Assembly: GCA_001821375.1 (NCBI GenBank)
Contig: MHLG01000020.1
Coordinates: forward strand, 1 to 27,267
Length of the DNA stretch: 27,267 bases
Origin: Candidatus Liptonbacteria bacterium RIFOXYD1_FULL_36_11
Lineage (GTDB): Bacteria > Patescibacteriota > Minisyncoccia > UBA6257 > XYB1-36-10
Reading direction: 5' to 3'
This document shows positions 15,716-22,297 of this stretch, in pieces. The notes under the pieces are model-generated. The model was not told where the DNA came from. It made no database searches and saw nothing but the letters and a program-made list of their open reading frames with translations. A program made the position numbers and the translations under genes. Position 1 is the first letter of the stretch. The number at the start of each line of letters is the position of its first letter.

Positions 15716-16672
15716 ATGAAAAACTTAAATTCTAAAAACAGTATTCTTCTCGTCGGCGCCGGCCCTATGGCCACTGCTTACGCTAAAGTTCTAATCAATC
15801 TTAAAAAACCTTTTCTGGTTGTAGGACGAGGAAAGTCCTCTGCTCGCTTATTTACTAAAACGACAAACCATCCAGTTATCTTAGGAGGTCTTGATAAATG
15901 GCTTAAAAACAATCAACCTCCAAAAAATTCCATTATCGCCGTTAATATTGAATCACTAGGATATTCAGCGCGTCTTCTCTTAAAACATGACACTAAACGT
16001 ATCCTAATAGAAAAACCGGGCGGCCTTAACTTTAACGATATTAAAAAAACCGCCGCTCTCGCCAAAGAAAAAAATGCGACTGTTTTCTTAGGTTATAATC
16101 GCCGCTTTCTCTCCTCCGTTCTCTACGCGAAACAATTAGTAAAGGATGACGGCGGTCTTCTTTCAATTTTTTTTGATTTTACCGAACAAAGCTCTAAAGT
16201 TGCCTCTTCTTTTCACCCTCCGGCAGTCAAACATTTCTGGCTCTTGGCCAACTCCTCCCATGTTATAGACCTTGCTTTTTTCCTGGCCGGAAAACCAAAA
16301 TTTTTCCGCTCCTTTAGCCTTGGCCGTCTTCTTTGGCACAAACCGGCCGCCTGGAGCGGTAGCGGCCTCACCAAAAAAAATGTTATTTTCTCCTGCCGCG
16401 CCGACTGGCGTTCCCCCAGCCGCTGGCGCTTGGAGTTGTACACCAAAAAACGGCGGCTTATTCTTGAACCGCTTGAGGAAATTAAGGAACAACTCCCCGA
16501 CTCCTTTGCCGTCAATCCGCTTACCATAAACAACTCCTTAGACCTGAATTTTAAACCGGGACTTTATCTGGAAGTAAAAGAATTTCTACGCTCCCGTCCT
16601 CGTTCATTACTTTCTATCTCTGATTATCTTTTAAGTCTCCCTTTTTACAAAAATTTATATAAAACCCGCTAG
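15716..16672 (+). CDS. Gfo/Idh/MocA family oxidoreductase
   Basis: A 318-residue protein with ILLVGAGPMATAYAK at 10-24 as the dinucleotide-binding loop, the canonical EKPGG at 99-103 and GYNRRF at 126-131, where the motif usually carries the catalytic residues. HFWLLANSSHVIDL near the middle matches the histidine-rich region of the family. It probably oxidises or reduces a sugar ring carbon with NAD(P)H. It differs clearly from the preceding Gfo/Idh protein, which lacks EKP. Its TAG stop is 3 bases from the stop of the convergent formyltransferase gene. The substrate is inferred only from context. Confidence 0.85.
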   Translation: MKNLNSKNSILLVGAGPMATAYAKVLINLKKPFLVVGRGKSSARLFTKTTNHPVILGGLDKWLKNNQPPKNSIIAVNIESLGYSARLLLKHDTKRILIEKPGGLNFNDIKKTAALAKEKNATVFLGYNRRFLSSVLYAKQLVKDDGGLLSIFFDFTEQSSKVASSFHPPAVKHFWLLANSSHVIDLAFFLAGKPKFFRSFSLGRLLWHKPAAWSGSGLTKKNVIFSCRADWRSPSRWRLELYTKKRRLILEPLEEIKEQLPDSFAVNPLTINNSLDLNFKPGLYLEVKEFLRSRPRSLLSISDYLLSLPFYKNLYKTR

Positions 16673-16675
16673 ATT

Positions 16676-17482
16676 TTATTCTTCCAAAATATATGGCCTT
16701 AAGTATTTTATCATATTGCGTTTTTCTAAACCCTTTTTAATCTCGCCTAGAGTTAATCTATTGGCCAAATATTCTTCCGCTATCTCATCCGTAAAATCCC
16801 GCCCGCAGCTGTATCTCATTTCCTTGTTTTTATCTTGAACCGCTGGCTCCATCTTGAAAATTTCTCCGCTCTCCACGTTACTTATCAAACCTCTCAAAGC
16901 CGCCTCCACCGCCATCATCCCCAAAAAGAAACTATCTCTCTCCTTGCTTGGTTGCGGCAAACAGTGAAAAAGCATCGGTCCGGAATCAAGCCCTTTAGAG
17001 AGATAATGAATCGTCGCTCCGACCATTTCCGGATGTTTGTCGTATAACGCCCAAAAATTACAGGAACTGCCGCGGTAATAAGGAGATACCCCTAAATGAA
17101 TATTTATCGCTTTCTTATCCACTAATAAATCAACTAATGGCTGCTTGATATAACTCGCTCCGAAAACAATTATCAAATCCGCTTCTTCCACCGCCTCCAA
17201 ATACGCGCTCGCCGGCAAACTGTTTAACTCTCCCGCTGACATGGGCAAAACCCGAGAACCGAACGGACTAAGGCGCGGTTCTCCAAATCTTTCCCTCTCC
17301 GCCACCACCACTTCCTTAAAATATCTCTGCATCACCGGCGACGCTCTGAACACTCCTTCCTTCATCCCGGGAGAAAAAGTGGAAACTTCGGAAAAAACCG
17401 ACAACCGATCGGCTATTTTATTAAGCCTTTCCGCTAATGAAAAATGGCGCGGCTGATTTCCGGTAAAAACAACAATTTTCAT
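16676..17482 (-). CDS. formyltransferase family protein (sugar N-formyltransferase-like)
   Basis: A 268-residue protein with the Formyl_trans_N fold used by methionyl-tRNA formyltransferase and sugar N-formyltransferases. The catalytic triad is visible: Asn127 and His129 in INIHLGVSPYYRG, and Asp166 in GLDSGPML. The Asn-His-to-Asp spacing matches the family. The first 100 residues are divergent and there is no tRNA-formyltransferase C-terminal domain, so a role on an amino sugar using N10-formyltetrahydrofolate is likelier than tRNA formylation. The DegT aminotransferase nearby could make the amine it formylates. The gene follows the deacetylase on the minus strand with a 7-base gap, but an extended -10 sits across that junction, so it may be transcribed on its own. 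The start is supported by that promoter. Confidence 0.8.
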   Translation of the reverse strand: MKIVVFTGNQPRHFSLAERLNKIADRLSVFSEVSTFSPGMKEGVFRASPVMQRYFKEVVVAERERFGEPRLSPFGSRVLPMSAGELNSLPASAYLEAVEEADLIIVFGASYIKQPLVDLLVDKKAINIHLGVSPYYRGSSCNFWALYDKHPEMVGATIHYLSKGLDSGPMLFHCLPQPSKERDSFFLGMMAVEAALRGLISNVESGEIFKMEPAVQDKNKEMRYSCGRDFTDEIAEEYLANRLTLGEIKKGLEKRNMIKYLRPYILEE

Positions 17483-17488
17483 AATGTT

Positions 17489-17497
17489 ATTATAGCA
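17489..17497 (-). promoter_or_regulatory. extended -10 promoter overlapping upstream stop codon
   Basis: The minus strand reads TGC followed by a perfect TATAAT (17489-17494), then AACATT and the ATG at 17482. This is an extended -10 with a 6-base gap to the start codon, predicting a leaderless formyltransferase mRNA. The TATAAT includes the TAA stop (17490-17492) of the upstream deacetylase gene. No -35 match is seen. Confidence 0.6.
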
Positions 17498-18380
17498 TTA
17501 CTTCCTGCACATACCGCTGTTCCTGACGGGGAAGTTCATACCGCCCCCGCCCCGCCGTTTTCATAGTCGCTGAAAAAGCTATTAACACGCCTATATCTTT
17601 TAAAACATTCAAAGTATCTTTATTATAAGAACTTGAAGGATGTGAAGCCGTTAAATAAGGTAAAAAAAACTCCTTGGATAAATGATTAAAATTACGCTTA
17701 TACTCTTTCCTTTGCTCCTCTTTTGATAATAATGACATCGCTGTCGGATGAGAATATGAATGAAGACCAATTAAATTACCTAGTTTTTGCAGTTTTTGCA
17801 AATGCCTATTAGTCATCCAAATATTTTGAGCTAATAAATCAAGCTCCGTATAACCAGCAATTAAACCGTCCATAATTTTTTCGTACTGTTCACGTTTTAA
17901 AATAACATCCCTCACATACCTCCAAGCACGTTCTTTATAACTATAAATCGGAAAATCCTTTAAGTAGTTTCCATCAAACTGTTCCACTGCCTTTTGTATT
18001 ATTAAGCGATACGGAGAATTAAAAGATAAAAATACTTCCCAAAAATCATTAAAATCTAAAAAAAAACGGTTGATAAAAAACCTATACAACTCTAATCTGT
18101 TAAGCTCACCAAAAAAAGGAGCGGAATAAATAAAAAAGAAAGCTTTTAAATTATACGACTCAAGAACCGGCATTGCGATCTCAAATTGGGATAAAAGACA
18201 ATCATCAAAAGTAATACAAATATCATCTTCTTTTAGCTTTCCTTTTAAACAACGCTCCACCCACTCCTCCGGTTTAAGTATTCTTTCCAAGCCCACGAAC
18301 TCAATAATTTCCGCCAGCCTGTCCGCCGTCAAGGAACCCCAAATTTTCTGCGTGTGGCCGCCATGAAAATGATGGAACAT
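17490..18380 (-). CDS. polysaccharide deacetylase family protein
   Basis: A 296-residue protein from the first ATG. It has NodB motifs ITFDD at 56-60 (motif 1, with the catalytic base and a metal ligand) and LHSYSH at 206-211 (metal-binding motif 2). Between them is a long insertion of about 115 residues rich in Phe, Tyr and Arg. ASHPSSSYNKDTL near the end may stand for a later motif. The family removes acetyl groups from N-acetyl sugars. Start choice: in-frame codons upstream of the ATG read IISRNTYKEKEPHGIM, which looks like a natural start of this family, yet contain no ATG, GTG or TTG before a stop. The real start may therefore be an ATT at 18422 or 18425. No signal peptide is seen, which suggests cytoplasmic action on a precursor. 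Confidence 0.8.
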   Translation of the reverse strand: MFHHFHGGHTQKIWGSLTADRLAEIIEFVGLERILKPEEWVERCLKGKLKEDDICITFDDCLLSQFEIAMPVLESYNLKAFFFIYSAPFFGELNRLELYRFFINRFFLDFNDFWEVFLSFNSPYRLIIQKAVEQFDGNYLKDFPIYSYKERAWRYVRDVILKREQYEKIMDGLIAGYTELDLLAQNIWMTNRHLQKLQKLGNLIGLHSYSHPTAMSLLSKEEQRKEYKRNFNHLSKEFFLPYLTASHPSSSYNKDTLNVLKDIGVLIAFSATMKTAGRGRYELPRQEQRYVQEVML

Positions 18381-18488
18381 TATCCCATGCGGTTCTTTTT
18401 CTTTATAAGTATTTCTTGAAATAATGGCTTGTTGCTGATGTATAAAATATAATCACCCCATAATATCATTTAAAAGATTTAAAAGCAA

Positions 18489-18517
18489 TTGACTGAAACG
18501 TTTACTTCCGCCATAAT
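18489..18517 (+). promoter_or_regulatory. sigma-70-like promoter of the aminotransferase operon
   Basis: TTGACT at 18489-18494, a 17-base spacer and CATAAT at 18512-18517. The ATG at 18530 is 12 bases after the -10, giving a predicted leader of only about 5 bases and no room for a Shine-Dalgarno site. Confidence 0.6.
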
Positions 18518-18529
18518 TGCCTAATAAAA

Positions 18530-19675
18530 ATGAAAATTCCTCTTTTTAAGAATTACAGCAACCGGGAAGATACTCAAGAAATATCTAAAATAATAAAAAG
18601 CGGCCGAAACTGGGCTATCGGCGAAAAAATATCCGAATTTGAAAATAAGCTTTCCGAATATTTAAAAGTAAAATATTCCTTGGTTTTTAACTCCGGCACA
18701 TCCGCCCTTCACGCTCTAATGATCACTTCCGGCATTAAACCAAACGATGAAGTCATCGTCCCTTCCTTTAGTTTTATTTCCACCGCCAACTCCCCCCTTT
18801 TTGTGGGGGCTAAACCCGTCTTTGCCGACATTAAAGAAAATACCTTCGGTCTTGATTATAAAGATGTTGAAAAAAAGATAACTAAACACACTAAAGCTAT
18901 TCTCACAGTTCATTATGGTGGTTGCTCTTGTCAAATTAATAAGCTTAAAAATATCGCTCGTCATCATCGCCTTCTTCTCTTAGAAGACGCCGCTGAATCA
19001 TTAGGATCTTCCTTTAAAAATAAAAAAGTTGGCTCCTTTGGCGCCGCCGCTATTTTTAGTTTCTGCGGACCAAAAGTGATTTCTACAGGCGAAGGAGGCG
19101 CCTTAGTTACTAACTCTCGAAAAATATATGAGCAAGCCAAACTTATCCGGTCTCACGGCCGCCTGGACAAATCAAACTACTTCTCCTCTTTAGAAAAACC
19201 AAATTATGTTAATCTTGGTTATAATTTCAGAATGTCTAATTTAGCCGCTTCTCTTGGTGTAACTCAACTGAAAAAAATAGAAAAAATAATATCCTTACGG
19301 CAAGAAAACGCTCTTTACTTAAACTCCAAACTATCCACTGTGAAAGAAATAATTATTCCAGAAGCTCCTCCCGGTCATCGCCATATTTATCAAATGTATA
19401 CCATTAGAATAAAATCGGGAAAAGAAAAACGAGACAAGCTTAAAAAATTTCTTAATGAAAAAGGAGTAAGCGCAAAAATATATTTTGACCCTATTCACCT
19501 TTCCAACTTCTACAAAAATATGGGGTACGACCAGATTAAACTTCCCATCACAGAAAAAATGTATATGGAAGTACTCACCCTGCCTATGTATCCAGATCTC
19601 ACCAAAACCGAAATGGATTACATTATTAGAAATATAAAAAAGTTTTTTCAAAATGAAAAAAAACGAAGCAGCTAA
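18530..19675 (+). CDS. DegT/DnrJ/EryC1 family PLP-dependent sugar aminotransferase
   Basis: A 381-residue protein of usual family length. SGTSALHAL at 55-63 binds the cofactor phosphate, EDAAESLGS at 152-160 holds the aspartate that contacts the pyridine nitrogen, and SFCGPKVISTGEGG at 177-190 contains the PLP lysine, Lys182. The family adds an amino group to a keto sugar nucleotide (as in ArnB, PglE, LegC and PseC). It starts an operon and overlaps the CBS-SDR gene by 23 bases. With the convergently oriented formyltransferase neighbour it could give an N-formylated amino sugar. The start is supported by the close promoter. The 3-amino versus 4-amino position cannot be read from the sequence. 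Confidence 0.9.
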   Translation: MKIPLFKNYSNREDTQEISKIIKSGRNWAIGEKISEFENKLSEYLKVKYSLVFNSGTSALHALMITSGIKPNDEVIVPSFSFISTANSPLFVGAKPVFADIKENTFGLDYKDVEKKITKHTKAILTVHYGGCSCQINKLKNIARHHRLLLLEDAAESLGSSFKNKKVGSFGAAAIFSFCGPKVISTGEGGALVTNSRKIYEQAKLIRSHGRLDKSNYFSSLEKPNYVNLGYNFRMSNLAASLGVTQLKKIEKIISLRQENALYLNSKLSTVKEIIIPEAPPGHRHIYQMYTIRIKSGKEKRDKLKKFLNEKGVSAKIYFDPIHLSNFYKNMGYDQIKLPITEKMYMEVLTLPMYPDLTKTEMDYIIRNIKKFFQNEKKRSS

Positions 19676-21056
19676 AATAAAAAATCTCCTAATTAAAAAT
19701 GACTCCTCAATTAAAGAAGCTATGCGCGTTATTGACCGCGGCGCTTTAGGAATTGCCTTTATCGTGAATAAAGAAAATCGCCTGGTTGGACTGGTAACTG
19801 ACGGTAATATCAGAAGAGCCCTTATTAAAGGAATTGATATTGATAGTTCTGTAAAAAAAATTGCCAATTTAGATCCCCTCTTCATCCGGAATAAAAAAAT
19901 GAATAAAAAAATAAACCGCGTTATTCCTCTAGAAAAAGCTCTGTGCATTCCCTCTTTAAACTCTGATTATCAAATAGAAAACGTTTTTCTCCTCTATACC
20001 AACCACAACCAAAATGAAATTCTATCTCCCATTATAAAAAAATACGTAGTTAATCGTAACGTTAAAAAAGTTCTAATCACCGGCGGCGCCGGCTATCTTG
20101 GTTCTGTTCTTTCCCGCCTCCTTTTGTCTCACGGCTACCAAGTAGTAGTGCTTGATAATCTAACTTATGGCAACCGAGGAATAAAAGATATCACTAATAA
20201 AAATTTTGAATTTATTAAAGGAGATTGCAGAAACATATCCGACATTACGAAAGCAACTAAAGAAGTTGATGCTGTCATTCATTTAGCCGCTATAGTTGGA
20301 GACCCAGCTAGTTCCCTAAACCCCAAAGAAACAATAGAAATTAATTATCTATCAACAACTACTCTAGCGGAAGCTTGTAAATTCAATCAAATTAACCGCT
20401 TTCTCTTTATCTCCACCTGTAGCGTTTATGGAGCTCAAGCCGGATCTAAAAAAATTAGTGAAAATTCTCCACTTAATCCAGTATCTATTTACGCTCAAAC
20501 AAAAATAAAATCCGAGCATGGAATACTCGCGTTAGCCGATGAAAATTTTTCCCCCACCATTTTCCGCTTTGCTACTCTTTTTGGCTTGTCTCCCAGAATG
20601 CGCTTTGACCTAGTTATCAATCTTTTTGCCGCTAAAGCCGCTTTAAATGAAAAAATAGAAATATTTGGCGGGGAACAATTCCGCCCCTTCTTAGGAGTTT
20701 CTGATGCCGCTTCCGCTTGCCAAGCATGGCTTAAGACCCCGATTGATAAAATATCCGGAGAAATAATAAATATCGGTTTTGATAATCAAAACATAAAGAT
20801 AACGGACCTTGGTAAAATAATAAAAAAAAACGCGCCGGAAGCAAAAATAGAAATCAAGAAAGAAGTCCCTGATAAAAGAGACTATAACGTCTCCTTCAAA
20901 AAAATGCGCAAATTATTTAGATTAAAACCATCCGAAACAATTTCTCAAGCGATAAAAGAGATGAAAAATATGGTTTTAAAAGAAAAAATAAAAAATATAA
21001 ACTCCCCCCTTTATAATAATTACCAACACTTTCTAAAACATTTTGTTAAAAAATAA
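19653..21056 (+). CDS. CBS-domain protein fused to NAD-dependent epimerase/dehydratase (SDR)
   Basis: A 467-residue fusion. Residues 8-130 resemble the CBS pair at the N-terminus of PtmE-type sugar nucleotidyltransferases: AMRVIDRGALGIAFIV then GLVTDGNIRRALIKG at 46-60, with a weaker second half to about 125. Residues 138-467 are an extended SDR: LITGGAGYLG at 141-150 for NAD(P), STCSVYG at 254-260 and the catalytic YAQTK at 280-284. The acid residue after the STC position that marks 4,6-dehydratases is missing, so epimerase or reductase activity is likelier than dehydration. A CBS domain may bind a nucleotide and control the enzyme. The gene starts inside the aminotransferase gene (23 bases) and the next gene starts inside it (14 bases). 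The sugar is unknown. Confidence 0.83.
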   Translation: MKKNEAAKIKNLLIKNDSSIKEAMRVIDRGALGIAFIVNKENRLVGLVTDGNIRRALIKGIDIDSSVKKIANLDPLFIRNKKMNKKINRVIPLEKALCIPSLNSDYQIENVFLLYTNHNQNEILSPIIKKYVVNRNVKKVLITGGAGYLGSVLSRLLLSHGYQVVVLDNLTYGNRGIKDITNKNFEFIKGDCRNISDITKATKEVDAVIHLAAIVGDPASSLNPKETIEINYLSTTTLAEACKFNQINRFLFISTCSVYGAQAGSKKISENSPLNPVSIYAQTKIKSEHGILALADENFSPTIFRFATLFGLSPRMRFDLVINLFAAKAALNEKIEIFGGEQFRPFLGVSDAASACQAWLKTPIDKISGEIINIGFDNQNIKITDLGKIIKKNAPEAKIEIKKEVPDKRDYNVSFKKMRKLFRLKPSETISQAIKEMKNMVLKEKIKNINSPLYNNYQHFLKHFVKK

Positions 21057-22263
21057 TTCCATAAGAAAAATAGCTATGATTGTAAGCAAATCCTCTTTTC
21101 TTAAAGGATTTGCCCCTATAATTATTGAGATGGCAAAAAGAAATATGTTTCCTTTACTTCTTTGCGGCCCTAATCCCGAAACCTCATTTGCTAAAAGTCC
21201 TTCTCAAAAACCAATTAAAGAAAACATAAATTTCCCCGGCGTAGAAAAAGTTGAATTTGCCTATTTTATTGATTTTAAACAAGCAGAAAAAATCATAAAA
21301 GATCATAACATAACCGACATCCTCACTATTCATTTTGATAAAGAATTTTCCGTTTTTTTTAAAAGAATAAAAAAGAATAAAGTCAAAACTCACTATCTTC
21401 AATTTTACGGCGACTTTCTCTATTTTCAGCCGGAGCTTATAAATCCCATAGATAATTTTATGCTTTACAGTAAAGCTATGGTCGAATCTTATATAGAAAC
21501 ATATAATTTAAAAGATAATTTTTATCTTAAAAAAATAAAAATTGTGGGAAATCCAAATATTGACCTCGCTCAAAAAATGAATAAGTGGGAAATAAGAAAA
21601 AAATACAATCTTCCTGAAAACAAAAAAATTATTTTATTTTTTTCTACCATCTTAGAACTTGATTTTCGCCGAAAAAATATTTTCGGTTCCGATAATCGCT
21701 TCAAATCTCTCCTTAAAATTCTTTATCAGAAACATTTTAATCAATTAAAAAATATTTTTAAAGTAAATTATTTTGATATTATAAAAGTTTTTAGACGCTG
21801 GGCCAATTCCAATAAAGCTTTTTTTATAGTCAAAACCAAACTCAAACATAAAGATCCTAAATATCTTATAAAGTCTGCTGATAAATTTTTTCAAGAACCT
21901 CTTAATTGGTACCCCTCTCTTTCTCTTGAATTAATAGCCGCTTCTGATTTTGTAGTTAGTATGAGCTTCAGCTCCACCATTGAATCAGTAGCCGCTTCTA
22001 TCCCCTGTCTTCAGATTCTCGATGAGACCCAGCTCAATAATCAAACCACAAAAAAAATAAATGAGCGAATAATTAAAAATTTGAATGACTTTTCCATTTT
22101 TCTCAATTATCAAAACATCAGCTCTTTCCCTGAAAAATTTCCATCTTTTTCTTCCTTGCCTCGCCAAATAAAAACAGACGAAAAAAATAATCTCTCTTAT
22201 CTTATTGGCTCACAAGATGGTCTTTCTTCAAAAAGAGTGCTTGATTGTATACTCAACACTTAG
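21043..22263 (+). CDS. unassigned GT-B-like protein
   Basis: A 406-residue protein I cannot name. The C-terminal part (about 295-325, LELIAASDFVVSMSFSSTIESVAASIPCLQI in two halves) matches the helix and strand that bind the nucleotide in GT-B enzymes such as CDP-glycerol glycerophosphotransferases and UDP-GlcNAc 2-epimerases. IVGNPNIDLAQKM at 167-179 and YNLPENKKIILFF at 188-200 mark the join between the two halves. No EX7E motif is seen, so it is not an ordinary GT4. The gene overlaps the CBS-SDR gene by 14 bases, which ties it to the same pathway, possibly as the transferase for the sugar made by its neighbours. Catalytic residues cannot be assigned. Confidence 0.6.
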   Translation: MLKNNSIRKIAMIVSKSSFLKGFAPIIIEMAKRNMFPLLLCGPNPETSFAKSPSQKPIKENINFPGVEKVEFAYFIDFKQAEKIIKDHNITDILTIHFDKEFSVFFKRIKKNKVKTHYLQFYGDFLYFQPELINPIDNFMLYSKAMVESYIETYNLKDNFYLKKIKIVGNPNIDLAQKMNKWEIRKKYNLPENKKIILFFSTILELDFRRKNIFGSDNRFKSLLKILYQKHFNQLKNIFKVNYFDIIKVFRRWANSNKAFFIVKTKLKHKDPKYLIKSADKFFQEPLNWYPSLSLELIAASDFVVSMSFSSTIESVAASIPCLQILDETQLNNQTTKKINERIIKNLNDFSIFLNYQNISSFPEKFPSFSSLPRQIKTDEKNNLSYLIGSQDGLSSKRVLDCILNT

Positions 22264-22297
22264 AAATAAGGCTTCTTTAAAATAGGTAATAAATATA

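Noticed and set aside
16163..16533. Two overlapping minus-strand frames of just over 100 codons
   Set aside because: Both are shadows of the second Gfo/Idh gene in a locally GC-richer stretch and show no domain.
19331..19948. 205-codon minus-strand frame
   Set aside because: It is antisense to the aminotransferase and CBS-SDR genes, which have clear family motifs; hydrophobic, low-complexity translation and no promoter.
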